Source of the DNA: Vagococcus hydrophili
GTDB lineage: Bacteria; Bacillota; Bacilli; Lactobacillales; Vagococcaceae
Assembly (NCBI RefSeq): GCF_011304195.1
Contig: NZ_CP049887.1
Coordinates: forward strand, 2,790,001-2,854,000
DNA length: 64,000 nt
Reading direction: 5' to 3'
The notes under the pieces are model-generated. The model had not been told where the DNA came from, did no database searches, and saw only the letters and a program-made list of their open reading frames with translations. Positions 46,950 to 58,860 of the stretch are shown in pieces (position 1 is the first letter of the stretch; each line of letters begins with the position of its first letter). The position numbers were made by a program, and so were the translations under genes.

Positions 46950-49292
46950 TTATTTTCTTTTAACTTCTTCCATGATGAAGCCTTCAATAATGTCGTCTAC
47001 TTTAATATCATTGTAACCTTCTAAAGTAGCGCCACATTCAAAGCCTAATTTTACTTCTTTAGCGTCATCTTTGAAACGTTTCAAGCTGGCTAATTCACCT
47101 TCATGGATAACGATACTATCTCTAATTAGACGAACGCCACTTTCACGACGGATGAAACCTTCAGTTACGTAACAACCAGCGATTGTTCCAACTTTAGATA
47201 CCGCATATGTTTCACGGATAACCATTTGACCTGTAATTTTTTCAACAAACTCAGGATCAAGCATCCCTTGCATTGCTGTTTCAATTTCTTCGATAACTTT
47301 GTAGATGATACGGTGTAAACGAATATCAACATTTTCTTGTTCTGCTTGAGTTCTTGCTTGAATTGTTGGTCTTACGTTAAATCCAACAACAATCGCATTA
47401 CTTGCAGAAGCTAGCGTTACATCACTTTCATTAATCGCACCTACAGCCGAGTGAACGATTTTAACACGTACGCCTTCAACATCAATTTTATTTAAACTTG
47501 CTGCTAAAGCTTCAGCAGAACCTTGTACGTCTGCTTTAATGATTACGTTAACTTCTTTCATTTCGCCATCTTTAAGGCTTTCGAATAAATTATCAAGTGT
47601 CACACGAGAGCTCATTGAACGTTGCTCTAATAAAGCACGTTTCGCTCTTTCTTCACCTGCTGCACGAGCTGTTTTTTCATCTTCAAAGGTTACAAAACGA
47701 TCTCCTGCTTGAGGAACATCATTAAGACCTGTAATTTCAACTGGTGTTGCTGGTCCAGCTTCTTTGTCGCGACGACCAATATCATTTGTCATCACACGGA
47801 TACGTCCATGAGTGTTACCAACAACGATTGGGTCACCAACATGAAGTGTTCCTTGTTGAACTAAAACAGTTGTGATAGGTCCTTTACTCTTATCTAAACG
47901 AGCTTCAATAACTGTACCAATCGCGCGTTGCGTTGGATCAGCTTGTAAGTCTTCTACTTCAGAAACAAGTAAAATCATTTCTAATAATTCTTCAATGTTA
48001 TCACCAAATTTAGCTGAAATTGGTACGAAGATTGTATCTCCACCCCAAGCTTCAGGAATTAGGCCGTGTTCACTTAATTCTTGCATTACGCGGTCTGGAT
48101 TAGCATCTGGTTTATCAATCTTGTTAACAGCTACGATAATTGGCACTTCTGCCGCTTTCGCATGGTTAATCGCTTCAACTGTTTGAGGCATAACCCCATC
48201 ATCAGCTGCAACTACAATAATTGTGATATCCGTAATACTTGCCCCACGCGCACGCATACTTGTGAAGGCCGCATGTCCCGGTGTATCTAAGAAAGTAATA
48301 GCTTTACCATTAGCTTCAATTTGATAAGCACCAATATGTTGTGTGATTCCTCCAGCTTCCCCTAAAGAAACTTTTGTATGTCTTAATGTATCAAGTAACG
48401 TTGTTTTACCATGATCCACGTGTCCCATGATCGTTACAACTGGCGGTCTATTAGTTAATTTTTCTTCATTAACTGCTTCAACTTCGAAGAATTTGTCAAT
48501 ATCAGCCACATCTTCTTGAACTTTTTCTTCTGGTGTAATGCCGTAATCAGTTGCTAACGTTTCAATAGTATCTTTGTCTAACGGTTGATTTTGGTTAACC
48601 ATAACACCTAATAAGAATAATTTTTTGATAATTTCTGCTGGTTCACGGTAAATTTTCTTAGCGATATCAGCAACGTTCATACCTTCAGTATAAACTAAGA
48701 CTTCTGGTAACTCTTTAAATTTACGAGCTGGTCCAGCAGGTTTAGTACTTGGTTGATACTTGCCCTTTTTACCTTTACGGTTGTTCTTTTTGTAACGGTT
48801 GTTTGGGTTATTGTATCCACCACCTTGGCTACGACCTTGAGGTTTGTTGCCACCTTTATAACCACCTGTATTTGTTTGTGGTTTGTTTTGGTTTGAGCCT
48901 TGTTGTGCTTGGCTTGGTCCAGTACTTGGTTTGTTAGTGCTTGTTGGTTTATTAGTACTTGGTTTACTTGTATTTTGTTGTGGTTTATTAGCAGTGTTAT
49001 TGCTTCGATTTTGTTGCCCTGGTTTATTCACGCGACTTTCCTTACTTTTCGCTTTATTTTCTACAGGTGTAGAACGCGGTGTCTCTTTCGAAACATTTTC
49101 TTTTCTTGTTACTGGTTTTTCTTGTGTTTGATTCGGTTTTTTCATTGTTTGTTTCAACTTCGTTATGTCAGAATCAGTGAGTGTACTCATATGATTTTTT
49201 ACATCAATACCCATTGAATGAGCTTTATCTACTATATTTTTACTCGACAAATCAAGTTCTTTTGCCAGCTCATATACGCGTTTTTTACTCAT
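46950..49292 (-). CDS. infB: Translation initiation factor IF-2
   Basis: A 780-residue GTPase. An N-terminal IF2_N helical domain (residues 1-50) is followed by a low-complexity linker rich in Asn, Gln, Pro, Ser, Thr and Lys (about 50-190), a second IF2_N, and a G domain with GHVDHGKTT near 286, DTPGHAAF and [10 protein letters not shown]. Domains II-IV follow and bind fMet-tRNA. It lies 11 nt after ylxQ in the nusA operon. Length is in the usual Firmicutes range. Confidence 0.97.
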   Translation of the reverse strand: MSKKRVYELAKELDLSSKNIVDKAHSMGIDVKNHMSTLTDSDITKLKQTMKKPNQTQEKPVTRKENVSKETPRSTPVENKAKSKESRVNKPGQQNRSNNTANKPQQNTSKPSTNKPTSTNKPSTGPSQAQQGSNQNKPQTNTGGYKGGNKPQGRSQGGGYNNPNNRYKKNNRKGKKGKYQPSTKPAGPARKFKELPEVLVYTEGMNVADIAKKIYREPAEIIKKLFLLGVMVNQNQPLDKDTIETLATDYGITPEEKVQEDVADIDKFFEVEAVNEEKLTNRPPVVTIMGHVDHGKTTLLDTLRHTKVSLGEAGGITQHIGAYQIEANGKAITFLDTPGHAAFTSMRARGASITDITIIVVAADDGVMPQTVEAINHAKAAEVPIIVAVNKIDKPDANPDRVMQELSEHGLIPEAWGGDTIFVPISAKFGDNIEELLEMILLVSEVEDLQADPTQRAIGTVIEARLDKSKGPITTVLVQQGTLHVGDPIVVGNTHGRIRVMTNDIGRRDKEAGPATPVEITGLNDVPQAGDRFVTFEDEKTARAAGEERAKRALLEQRSMSSRVTLDNLFESLKDGEMKEVNVIIKADVQGSAEALAASLNKIDVEGVRVKIVHSAVGAINESDVTLASASNAIVVGFNVRPTIQARTQAEQENVDIRLHRIIYKVIEEIETAMQGMLDPEFVEKITGQMVIRETYAVSKVGTIAGCYVTEGFIRRESGVRLIRDSIVIHEGELASLKRFKDDAKEVKLGFECGATLEGYNDIKVDDIIEGFIMEEVKRK

Positions 49293-49303
49293 TAAATCAC
49301 TTC

Positions 49304-49612
49304 CTATTCATCTTTCAATAATTCACGCATTTTCTTTGAAAAGCCGTTATCACAAACACCAATAATCGTTCGACTCTTACCTATCGCATGACTTATTTCT
49401 GCTTTTGTACAAGCAACTATGATAGGTGTTTGATAGTACTGGCATTTATCAGTCATTTTCTTGATTGTTCCTTCGCTCGCATCTGTTGCGACGATGACTA
49501 AACGAACATTATTTTTACGAACTGCTTTTACTGTTGTATCATCACCAGAAACTAATTTTCCGGCTTTTGTCGCTAATCCGAGAAGGTTTAGAAACTTATC
49601 TTTATTTGTCAT
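49304..49612 (-). CDS. ylxQ: L7Ae-family ribosomal-associated protein YlxQ
   Basis: A 102-residue protein of the L7Ae/L30e/Gadd45 fold, with [14 protein letters not shown] near the N-terminus and the [14 protein letters not shown] strand. Homologues bind kink-turn RNA. It overlaps the ylxR end by 11 nt and precedes infB. The role is probably ribosomal but not proven. Confidence 0.92.
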   Translation of the reverse strand: MTNKDKFLNLLGLATKAGKLVSGDDTTVKAVRKNNVRLVIVATDASEGTIKKMTDKCQYYQTPIIVACTKAEISHAIGKSRTIIGVCDNGFSKKMRELLKDE

Positions 49613-49901
49613 TAGCGAACAACTCTCTTCTTGCTTTTTGGTGAGTCACATAATCTAATAACTCTTGATAAAATTCGTCCGTTAAGCTGGTTTCTAAAAC
49701 ACGGTCGAGTATTTTTCTGTCCCAACTTAACTGAACGACTTCAGGCTCAATAGAAAGGTAGGCACCTCTTCCAGACAATTTACCTGTGGGATCCATGGAA
49801 ACTTCCCCTTCTTTAGAACGAACGATTCTCAACATTTCTTTCTTAGGTTTCATTTCATTAGACACGACACATTTTCTCATCGGAATTTTTCTTTGTTTCA
49901 T
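49602..49901 (-). CDS. ylxR: YlxR family RNA-binding protein (RnpM)
   Basis: A 99-residue DUF448 protein with IPMRKCVVSNEMKPK at the N-terminus and the GRGAYLS motif near residue 44. B. subtilis YlxR has been described as an RNase P modulator (RnpM). It lies between nusA and ylxQ. The final codons overlap ylxQ, coupling their translation. Confidence 0.93.
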   Translation of the reverse strand: MKQRKIPMRKCVVSNEMKPKKEMLRIVRSKEGEVSMDPTGKLSGRGAYLSIEPEVVQLSWDRKILDRVLETSLTDEFYQELLDYVTHQKARRELFANDK

Positions 49902-49920
49902 CTATTTTCGCCTCCTGTTT

Positions 49921-51081
49921 CTATTCTTCGATTTTTTCTTCTTCAACTGTTTCAATTGTATCAGCTTCAATGTTTTCAACTAAATGTTCTGTTGATGATT
50001 CAATTTCTTCAACGATTTCTTCTGCTTCTACCGCTTCAGTTGCCATTGCTTCCATTTCTGATTCTGGTTTAATATCAATCTTAAATCCAGTTAATTTAGC
50101 TGCTAAACGAGCATTTTGTCCACGTTTACCAATGGCTAATGATAATTGGAAATCAGGAACGACTACAGTACAAGCACGTTGTGATGCATCAAAAATAACA
50201 TTAACAACTTGTGCTGGGTTAAGAGCGTTTGAGATAAATATAGCTGGATCTTCGTTCCATTCAACGATATCCATGTTTTCACCTTTTAACTCATTAACAA
50301 TTGATTGAACACGTTGCCCTTTTGGTCCAACACATGTTCCAACAGGATCGATATCTTTATTTTCAGCTTTAACAGCCACTTTCGCACGGTCTCCTGCTTC
50401 ACGAGCAATGCTGACGATTTCAACTTCACCGTCATATACTTCTGGAATTTCTTGTTCAAACAAACGTTTTAATAAATCCGGATGGCTACGAGATACATAA
50501 ACTTGTGGTCCTTTAGACGTGTTTTCAACTTTATGAATGTAAACTTTGATACGATCATGTGGTTGGTACACTTCATTAGGGATTTGATCATGTTTTGATA
50601 ATACCGCTTCGATTTTTCCTAAGTTAACGTAGATGTAACGATTATCTTGTCTTTCTACAATTCCTTGCATAATTTCATTTTCATATGCACTAAATTCATT
50701 ATAAATAATTGAACGTTCTGCTTCTCTAACACGTTGTAGAATAACTTGTTTAGCAGTTTGCGCTGCAATACGACCAAAATCTTTTGGTGTCACTTCAAAA
50801 CGAATCATGTCACCAATTTCATAAGCTTGATTCACTTTTTGAGCTTCTTCTAAACTTACTTCTAATTGTGAATCCATTACTTCTTCAGTCACTTCTTTTA
50901 CTGAATAAATATGAACGTCACCTTTTTTATCATTAAATTCTACTTCAACATTCTGAGCTTGTCCGTAATGACGTTTATAAGCAGAAATCATTGCTGCTTC
51001 TAAAGCTTCAATTACGATAGCTTTGGAAATGCCTTTTTCGCGTTCAAGAGCGTCTAATGCGCCTAACATTTCTTTGTTCAT
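49921..51081 (-). CDS. nusA: Transcription termination/antitermination factor NusA
   Basis: A 386-residue protein: RNA-polymerase-binding N-terminal domain (1-130), S1 domain (about 135-205), and two KH domains with CVGPKGQRVQ and AIGKRGQNARLA. An acidic Glu-rich tail replaces the repeats of Gram-negative NusA. It modulates pausing and intrinsic termination. It lies 22 nt after rimP. A terminator in the rimP leader suggests that operon output depends on termination efficiency, and so possibly on NusA itself. Confidence 0.97.
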   Translation of the reverse strand: MNKEMLGALDALEREKGISKAIVIEALEAAMISAYKRHYGQAQNVEVEFNDKKGDVHIYSVKEVTEEVMDSQLEVSLEEAQKVNQAYEIGDMIRFEVTPKDFGRIAAQTAKQVILQRVREAERSIIYNEFSAYENEIMQGIVERQDNRYIYVNLGKIEAVLSKHDQIPNEVYQPHDRIKVYIHKVENTSKGPQVYVSRSHPDLLKRLFEQEIPEVYDGEVEIVSIAREAGDRAKVAVKAENKDIDPVGTCVGPKGQRVQSIVNELKGENMDIVEWNEDPAIFISNALNPAQVVNVIFDASQRACTVVVPDFQLSLAIGKRGQNARLAAKLTGFKIDIKPESEMEAMATEAVEAEEIVEEIESSTEHLVENIEADTIETVEEEKIEE

Positions 51082-51103
51082 GAGTCTTTCTTAACCTCCG
51101 TTA

Positions 51104-51577
51104 TTAAAATTCGATTGCCAATCTCGCTTTGGCTATATTTTTACGTTCAAATGTCATTGTTTTTCTTTGAGTTTTAACTTTAATTGTTAATGTTAATTCA
51201 TCTTGATCAAATGAGTCTAAAAAGCCTTGATACTGCTTTTCACCATCAACTGCTTGATAGAATGAAATATTAATGTACTCACCAATGGCGTTTGTGTAAT
51301 CTTCTTCTTTCTTTAAAGGGCGCTCTGCTCCAGGAGAAGAGACTTCTAAAAAGTATGCTTGTGGAATCGGATCAGGATTGATCATATCTAGTTTCTCACC
51401 TAATTTTTCACTGATAATGGCACACTCATTCAAATCAATGCCACCTTCTTTATCAATAAAAACTCGTAAAAACCAATTTCTTCCTTCTTTTACATACTCA
51501 ATATCAACCAATTCGAATGATAATTCATCTACAATAGGACTAACCAAGTCTGTTACGATATCAACAACGTTCGCCAA
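51104..51577 (-). CDS. rimP: Ribosome maturation factor RimP, TTG start
   Basis: A 157-residue protein of normal RimP length. It has the FELVDIEYVKEGRNWFLRVFID core and the LEVSSPGAERPLKK motif that binds S12 and 30S precursors. An in-frame TAA directly precedes the TTG at 51577, and GGAGG stands about 10 nt upstream, so TTG is the start. It is the first gene of the nusA-infB operon. Confidence 0.95.
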   Translation of the reverse strand: MANVVDIVTDLVSPIVDELSFELVDIEYVKEGRNWFLRVFIDKEGGIDLNECAIISEKLGEKLDMINPDPIPQAYFLEVSSPGAERPLKKEEDYTNAIGEYINISFYQAVDGEKQYQGFLDSFDQDELTLTIKVKTQRKTMTFERKNIAKARLAIEF

Positions 51578-51620
51578 TTAATATTCGCCTCCTTTAAAGT
51601 TTTAAGAATTTCATCAAAAA

Positions 51621-51645
51621 GAGTGAGCGTTATCCACGCTCACTC
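51621..51645 (-). terminator. Intrinsic terminator in the rimP leader (candidate attenuator)
   Basis: A perfect 9-bp stem (GAGTGAGCG with CGCTCACTC), 7-nt loop, followed on the minus strand by TTTTT. It lies between the rimP promoter (51668-51696) and the rimP start (51577), not after a gene. Confidence 0.75.
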
Positions 51646-51667
51646 CCTCAAGTTATCTTACAAACCA

Positions 51668-51696
51668 ATTCTATCATGTTTCAAGTCAAAAAACAA
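51668..51696 (-). promoter_or_regulatory. Promoter of rimP-nusA-ylxR-ylxQ-infB-rbfA
   Basis: TTGTTT (51691-51696) and TAGAAT (51668-51673) on the minus strand, 17-nt spacer. The predicted leader is about 85 nt and contains the terminator at 51621-51645. Confidence 0.55.
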
Positions 51697-51796
51697 ATAA
51701 GAATAGAACAGATAGTTAAGCTTTCATTAAGACTGTTATTTTTAAAGCATTCTTAAGCTTTTTTTGCTAGAGTATGTTCTTATACGAGGTGAGAAG

Positions 51797-52621
51797 ATGA
51801 AACTAATAAAAACATTATCCATTGCAAGTTTACTTCTAGGTGGCGCACTACTTGCTGAAGGGTACCGAGAAAACAGACAACTTGATAAGGACTTTTTTAC
51901 AATAAAAAGCACGAAACTAAATAAAAAAAGTGATAAAATTAGGGTCGCCCACTTATCAGATACTCAATTTCCTAGATTAAAAGTTTCTCAAAGTAAAATT
52001 CTTAATACATTAACGAATGAAGCACCTGATATTATTTTATTTACAGGGGATACCATTGATCGAACTGAAAATATAAACACCACTGAATTAATCTATTTTT
52101 TAAGTAAGCTAACTAAAATTGCCCCGACTTTTGTGATTAGTGGGAATCATGAAGTCACCAATGCAGGTTTTGATCAATGGCGTGACATTGTAAGTAACAG
52201 TCAGGCTACTTACTTAGATAACGAGGTCACAGAAATCACACTGCATAATAATAAATTTAACATTGTGGGTATATCCAATGAAGAAATAAATTTACCAACC
52301 ACTGAAAAAGAGAAAATTAATCCAAACCAAGAAACGTTAGTTCTAGCCCACCATCCAGAAAACATTCATGATTATATTAATAATATGGATCAGTCTTCAA
52401 TTAATGTTTTTAGCGGACACGCTCATGGCGGGCAAATCATTATTCCAGGAGTGGGTGGCGTTTTTTCTCCTGATCAAGGCATGCTGCCTGATTATACGAA
52501 TGGACATTATAAGTTAGAAGAAAATAATCTATTTGTCAGTCGCGGTTTAGCGAACAGTTCATTTCCAGTTAGACTTAATAATTATCCGCATCTACTCTTT
52601 ATTGATATTGAAGGGAAGTAA
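51797..52621 (+). CDS. Membrane-anchored calcineurin-like metallophosphoesterase
   Basis: A 274-residue phosphoesterase of the YkuE/YaeI kind. A hydrophobic N-terminal segment (residues 6-17) anchors it. Metal-binding motifs appear in order as HLSDTQF, FTGDTIDR, SGNHEVT, AHHPE and FSGHAHGGQ. Related proteins may act on lipid or UDP-sugar phosphates; the substrate is unknown. The ATG at 51797 follows GAGGTGAGAAG; a frame to 51764 has no such signal. It is a single + strand gene between polC and rimP and shares a terminator with polC. Confidence 0.9.
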   Translation: MKLIKTLSIASLLLGGALLAEGYRENRQLDKDFFTIKSTKLNKKSDKIRVAHLSDTQFPRLKVSQSKILNTLTNEAPDIILFTGDTIDRTENINTTELIYFLSKLTKIAPTFVISGNHEVTNAGFDQWRDIVSNSQATYLDNEVTEITLHNNKFNIVGISNEEINLPTTEKEKINPNQETLVLAHHPENIHDYINNMDQSSINVFSGHAHGGQIIIPGVGGVFSPDQGMLPDYTNGHYKLEENNLFVSRGLANSSFPVRLNNYPHLLFIDIEGK

Positions 52622-52652
52622 AAAAGAAGAAGTCAGCCGACTTCTTCTTTTT
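52622..52652. terminator. Bidirectional terminator between the phosphoesterase gene and polC
   Basis: A stem of 13-14 bp (AAGAAGAAGTC with GACTTCTTCTT plus A-T pairs) with a 4-nt loop, T-rich on both strands. Confidence 0.9.
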
Positions 52653-52684
52653 TTGAATAATATTTAACAGTCAGAGGATAAAAA

Positions 52685-52716
52685 GTCTACTTGGAGCTAA
52701 ACGCTATTTTCACCAC
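52685..52716 (-). repeat. Solo A arm of the hairpin repeat family (n=0)
   Basis: On the minus strand GTGGTGAAAATAGCGTTTAG starts 9 nt after the polC stop codon, followed by CTCCAAG. It then breaks off before the terminator at 52622-52652. No B arm is present, as at 2223-2260. Confidence 0.7.
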
Positions 52717-52724
52717 TCTGTTCT

Positions 52725-55700
52725 TTACAACATATCAAACAATGACAATTGATTTTCATCTGGCAAGTCTTTCAATACACCATTTTCTGTCATGTATTCA
52801 ATCAATGTTTTCGACACTTTTCCTCGGTTAGCTAAATCTTCTTTTGATAAAAATTTGCTATCTTCACGCGCTATTACCATTTGTTTTGCCACATTGGCAC
52901 CCAAACTTGGTACGGCCCTGAATGGAGCGATTAAAGTGTCATCTTCAATCGTAAAGTTTTCAGCATCAGATTTATATAAATCAATCATGCTAAATTTGAA
53001 ACCACGTTCCATCATTTCATTGGCAATTTCTAATACGGTTAAAAGATTTTTCTCTTTTGTGGATGCTTCCATCCCTTTATCCATAATCTCTTTAATACGA
53101 ACTTTTGTTGCATCTTTCCCTTGAGACATAGCAACTAAATCAAAATCATCTGCCCGAACACTAAAGAAGGCTGCATAATAAAGAATTGGATAGTGTACTT
53201 TGAAATAAGCCACACGTAAGGCCATTAGCACGTACGCTGCCGCATGGGCTTTAGGGAACATGTATTTAATCTTCAAGCATGAATCAATGTACCACTCTGG
53301 CACGTTGTTTGTTCTCATCTCTGCTTGCCAATCATCCGGTATCCCTTTACCTTTACGCACACTCTCCATAATTTTAAAGGCAATCCCGTCTTCAAGACCC
53401 GCATGCATTAAGTAGACCATGATATCATCACGACAACCAATAACTTTCGCTAAAGTCGCTTCCCCGCGCTTAATTAATTCATCCGCATTTCCTAGCCAAA
53501 CGTCCGTCCCATGAGATAACCCTGAAATTTGAAGCAACTCTGAGAAGGTTGTTGGATTGGTTTGTTCTAACATTCCTCGTACGAATTTTGTTCCAAACTC
53601 AGGAATACCTAACGTTCCAGTTTTTGAAAAAATGGCTGCTGGTTCCACACCTAAGACTTGTGGTCCTGAGAAAATTTTCATCACTTCTGGATCATCCGTT
53701 GGAATTGTTTTCGGATCAATTCCCGATAAATCTTGTAACATCCTAATAACCGTTGGATCATCGTGTCCCAGAATATCTAGTTTTAACACGTTATCGTGAA
53801 TCGAATGGAAATCAAAATGGGTTGTACGCCATTCCGCATTTTGATCATCTGCTGGATACTGAATCGGTGTAAAATCGTAAACATCCATATAATCAGGAAT
53901 TACAATAATCCCCCCGGATGCTGTCCAGTCGTCCGTTTAACCCCAGTAGAACCTTTCGCTAAACGATCAATTTCAGCTGCTCTAAAGCTGTAATTATTAT
54001 CTCGTTCATAGCCCTTCACAAAACCATAGGCTGTTTTATCAGCCACAGTTCCAATTGTTCCTGCTTTATAAACATATTCTTCTCCAAACAAGACTTTCGT
54101 GTAGTTATGAGCCGTTGATTGATAAACTCCAGAGAAGTTCAAATCGATATCGGGTACTTTATCCCCGTGGAAACCTAAGAACGTTTCAAAAGGAATATCA
54201 TGGCCGTCTTTAAACAATCTTGCCCCACACTTAGGACATTCTTTTTCAGGTAAATCAAAACCAGAACCATAAGAGCCATCTTCAAAGAATTCTGAATACT
54301 GGCATTTTGGACAACGGTAATGAGGTGGTAAAGGGTTCACTTCGGTAATCCCTGTCATGGTTGCCACAAAACTAGAACCAACCGACCCACGAGAACCTAC
54401 TAAGTAACCATCTTGTAAACTCTTATGAACTAATTTTTGCGAAATCAAGTAAATAACGGAGAAACCATTTCCATTAATACTTTTCAATTCTTTTTCAATA
54501 CGTTTAACCACAATCTCAGGAAGTTCTTCACCGTACAAACGATGAGCTTCGGTATAACTTAAATTAGTAATCTCATCTTCTGATCCATCAATTTTAGGCG
54601 TATATAAATCCTGTTTAACTGGCACAACTTTCTCACACATATCGGCAATCAAATTCGTATTATCCACGACAATTTTTTGTGCCACATCTTTTCCTAAAAA
54701 TGAAAATTCAGCTAACATTTCATTAGTTGTTCTAAATTTTACGTCTGGTAAGGAATAACGATTTAAAGGATTAGCTCCACCCATGGAATTAATTAAAATT
54801 TTACGGTAAATCGCGTCTTCTTCATTGATATAGTGAACATTCCCTGTTGCTACAACAGGTTTATCTAAATCATCTCCAATTTTAACTAAATTTTGGATGA
54901 TATCTTCCATGTCCTTTTCATTCATAATTAACTCTGCTTCAACTAAAGGTGCATAGACTGGTTTTGGCATCACTTCTATATAATCATAAAATTTAGCCCG
55001 TTTCTTCGCCTCATCTACCCCTTTTTGCATCATGGCTTCAAATATTTCACCATTACTACAAGCTGAGCCAATTAATAAGCCTTCTCTTAACTTGGAAAGC
55101 TGTGAGCGAGGAATCCTTGGAACACGGTAATAATAATTCACGTTGGACATAGAAATTAATTTAAATAAATTCTTTAAACCATCTTGGGTTTTAGCTAGAA
55201 TCGTTGCATGGAAAGGTCGTGCTCGTTTATACGCATCTCCTTCTCCAATGTGTTCGTTTAATTCGTCATGATACTGAGCTCCAAAATCTTCATTGGCTTT
55301 TTTAATAAAAATCCAACACAAATGACCTGTTGCTTCTGAATCATAAACGGCTCTATGGTGTTGTTCTAAATTAATTTTATATTTTTTAGATAAAGTATTT
55401 AATCGATGAGATTTCATATCAGGATGTAATAATCTTGATAATTCCAGTGTATCAATGACAGGATTAGGTGCTTCTGGCATATCATATTTCTCATAACTGG
55501 TATTTAAGAAGCCCATATCGAAACTGGCATTATGAGCAACTAAAATGTGATCCCCACAAAACTCTTTAAAAAGCGTCAAGACTTCTTTTTCCGACTTAGA
55601 CCCTCGAACCATCTCATCTGTAATGCCAGTTAAATTAGTGGTTGTCTGTGATAAAGGATGACCTGGATCAATAAATTCCTCAAAACTCTCAATCACATTT

Positions 55701-57058
55701 CCTTTATGCATTTTAACGCCTGCAAGCTCGATGATTGAGTTATAAACAGCAGACAATCCTGTTGTCTCAACGTCAAATACCACATACGTTTCATCTGATA
55801 GTAAACGATGTTCAGGATTATAGGCAATCGGCACCCCGTCATCCACTACATTGGCTTCAATTCCAAAAAGAATTTTGACGCCCTTAGACTCACCAGCATG
55901 ATACGCATCAGGAAAAGCTTGGGCTCCCGCATGATCTGTAATAGCAACTGCAGGTAAGCCCCACGCTGCGGCTTGATTAACTAAAGCCGTCGCATTATTT
56001 GTTGCATCCATGGTACTCATGTTGGTATGCATATGAAGTTCCGCTCGTTTATTATTTTCTGGTTCTGTATCTTTTCTTGGGGCATGCTTGACTTCGATTA
56101 AGTCTTGAGCGTTCATCACTAAATCACGCATAAACGTATCTTCTTGAATACTCCCGCGAACTTTAAGCCAAGATCCTTCTTTAATTGCCTCAAAAACTGC
56201 CACATCTTTTTCATTATTAGAGAATTTCTTCACTGAAAAAGATGACGTATAATCTGTCATTTTGATAATTAAAATTTTTCTACCAGAACGTAAATCTCTG
56301 ACTTCTTTTGAGAAAACATACCCTTCTAAAGTGACCCGGCGTTCCTCTTCTAAAATAGTTCCCATTGGGGTGATTGGTTCATCAGCTGGAATAGAACGCC
56401 CCAGTTGCACAGGACCTGACAAAGCAGGTACTTCGGTTTTTTGTTTTTGTTGCTGTTCATTCTTAACTATCGCATCTGCCGCTTGTTTCATCATCTGAGC
56501 CGTTTGTTCTTCTTGTCGTTTATCAAAAGCAAGTTTTATCTCTTCTGCCTTCTTTTCATCCATTTTTGGTTGAAAATTAAACCTAGGAAAACCGAATTTT
56601 TGATAACTTTCAATAATGTAGTCTCCATATTGTTGTTTGATATAATCAATCATACCTTCATTTTCAACTAATAAAGTTACGGCTCGATCATCTATGAATG
56701 GTGCTTGTTTAGTTAATCTTTGCTTCACAACGGGAGTCACAAAATTTTCATCTTTTAAGACTTCTAGCCAATAGTCTTGCAGAAGTTGATCATTAAACTT
56801 AGTGTCTGTTACTTGAATAGTAACCTTAACCTCTGCAATTGACCTGAAGGCCATTTTTAATTTATTAAAAAAATCTTGATATACAGTAAAAGGTAAAATA
56901 GTCGTAAAGACTAAATGAAATTCCCAAATGCGACTTTTCTTATGAACCGTCACTTCTTTGATTTCACCTGTTTCTAAAACAGTGTTTTCGCTCTGAGAAA
57001 GATCCATCTCTATCTGTTTTAGCAGTTGTTCGAATAATTCTTTTGAATCCATACTCAT
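52725..57058 (-). CDS. polC: DNA polymerase III alpha subunit PolC, interrupted by a -1 frameshift
   Basis: This is the replicative polymerase of low-GC Gram-positives. In order it has an OB region (about residues 240-320), a PHP region split by a DEDDh 3'-5' exonuclease ([20 protein letters not shown] near 420), a zinc-binding pair [18 protein letters not shown], catalytic aspartates in VPDIDLNFS, and fingers and helix-hairpin regions at the end. The frame breaks at 53910-53915: six G on the minus strand give HPGGLL then TAA. A seventh G would give [17 protein letters not shown] and join the downstream frame (52725-53888) with a combined length near 1,440, normal for PolC. The gene is essential, so a sequencing error in the G run is most likely. 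The start at 57058 has GGGG at 7 nt; 57082 is less likely. Confidence 0.93.
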
Positions 57059-57134
57059 TTTCTTACCCCACTTTCCTATCATATTCTACACGAAAAAGGA
57101 CCTTAGCGAAAGACCCGCCAAGGAACCCTTTATT

Positions 57135-58853
<1,719 letters not shown>

Positions 58854-58860
58854 TTAATTT

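Noticed and set aside
48749-49217. Cys/Trp/Leu-rich open frames on the + strand opposite infB
   Set aside because: They are antisense shadows of the Asn/Gln/Lys-rich linker of IF-2 and have no start signals.
52725-53888. Separate 387-residue polymerase gene
   Set aside because: It is the C-terminal part of PolC displaced by the missing G at 53910-53915. The start Met is internal to a conserved PolC segment and no ribosome-binding site precedes it.
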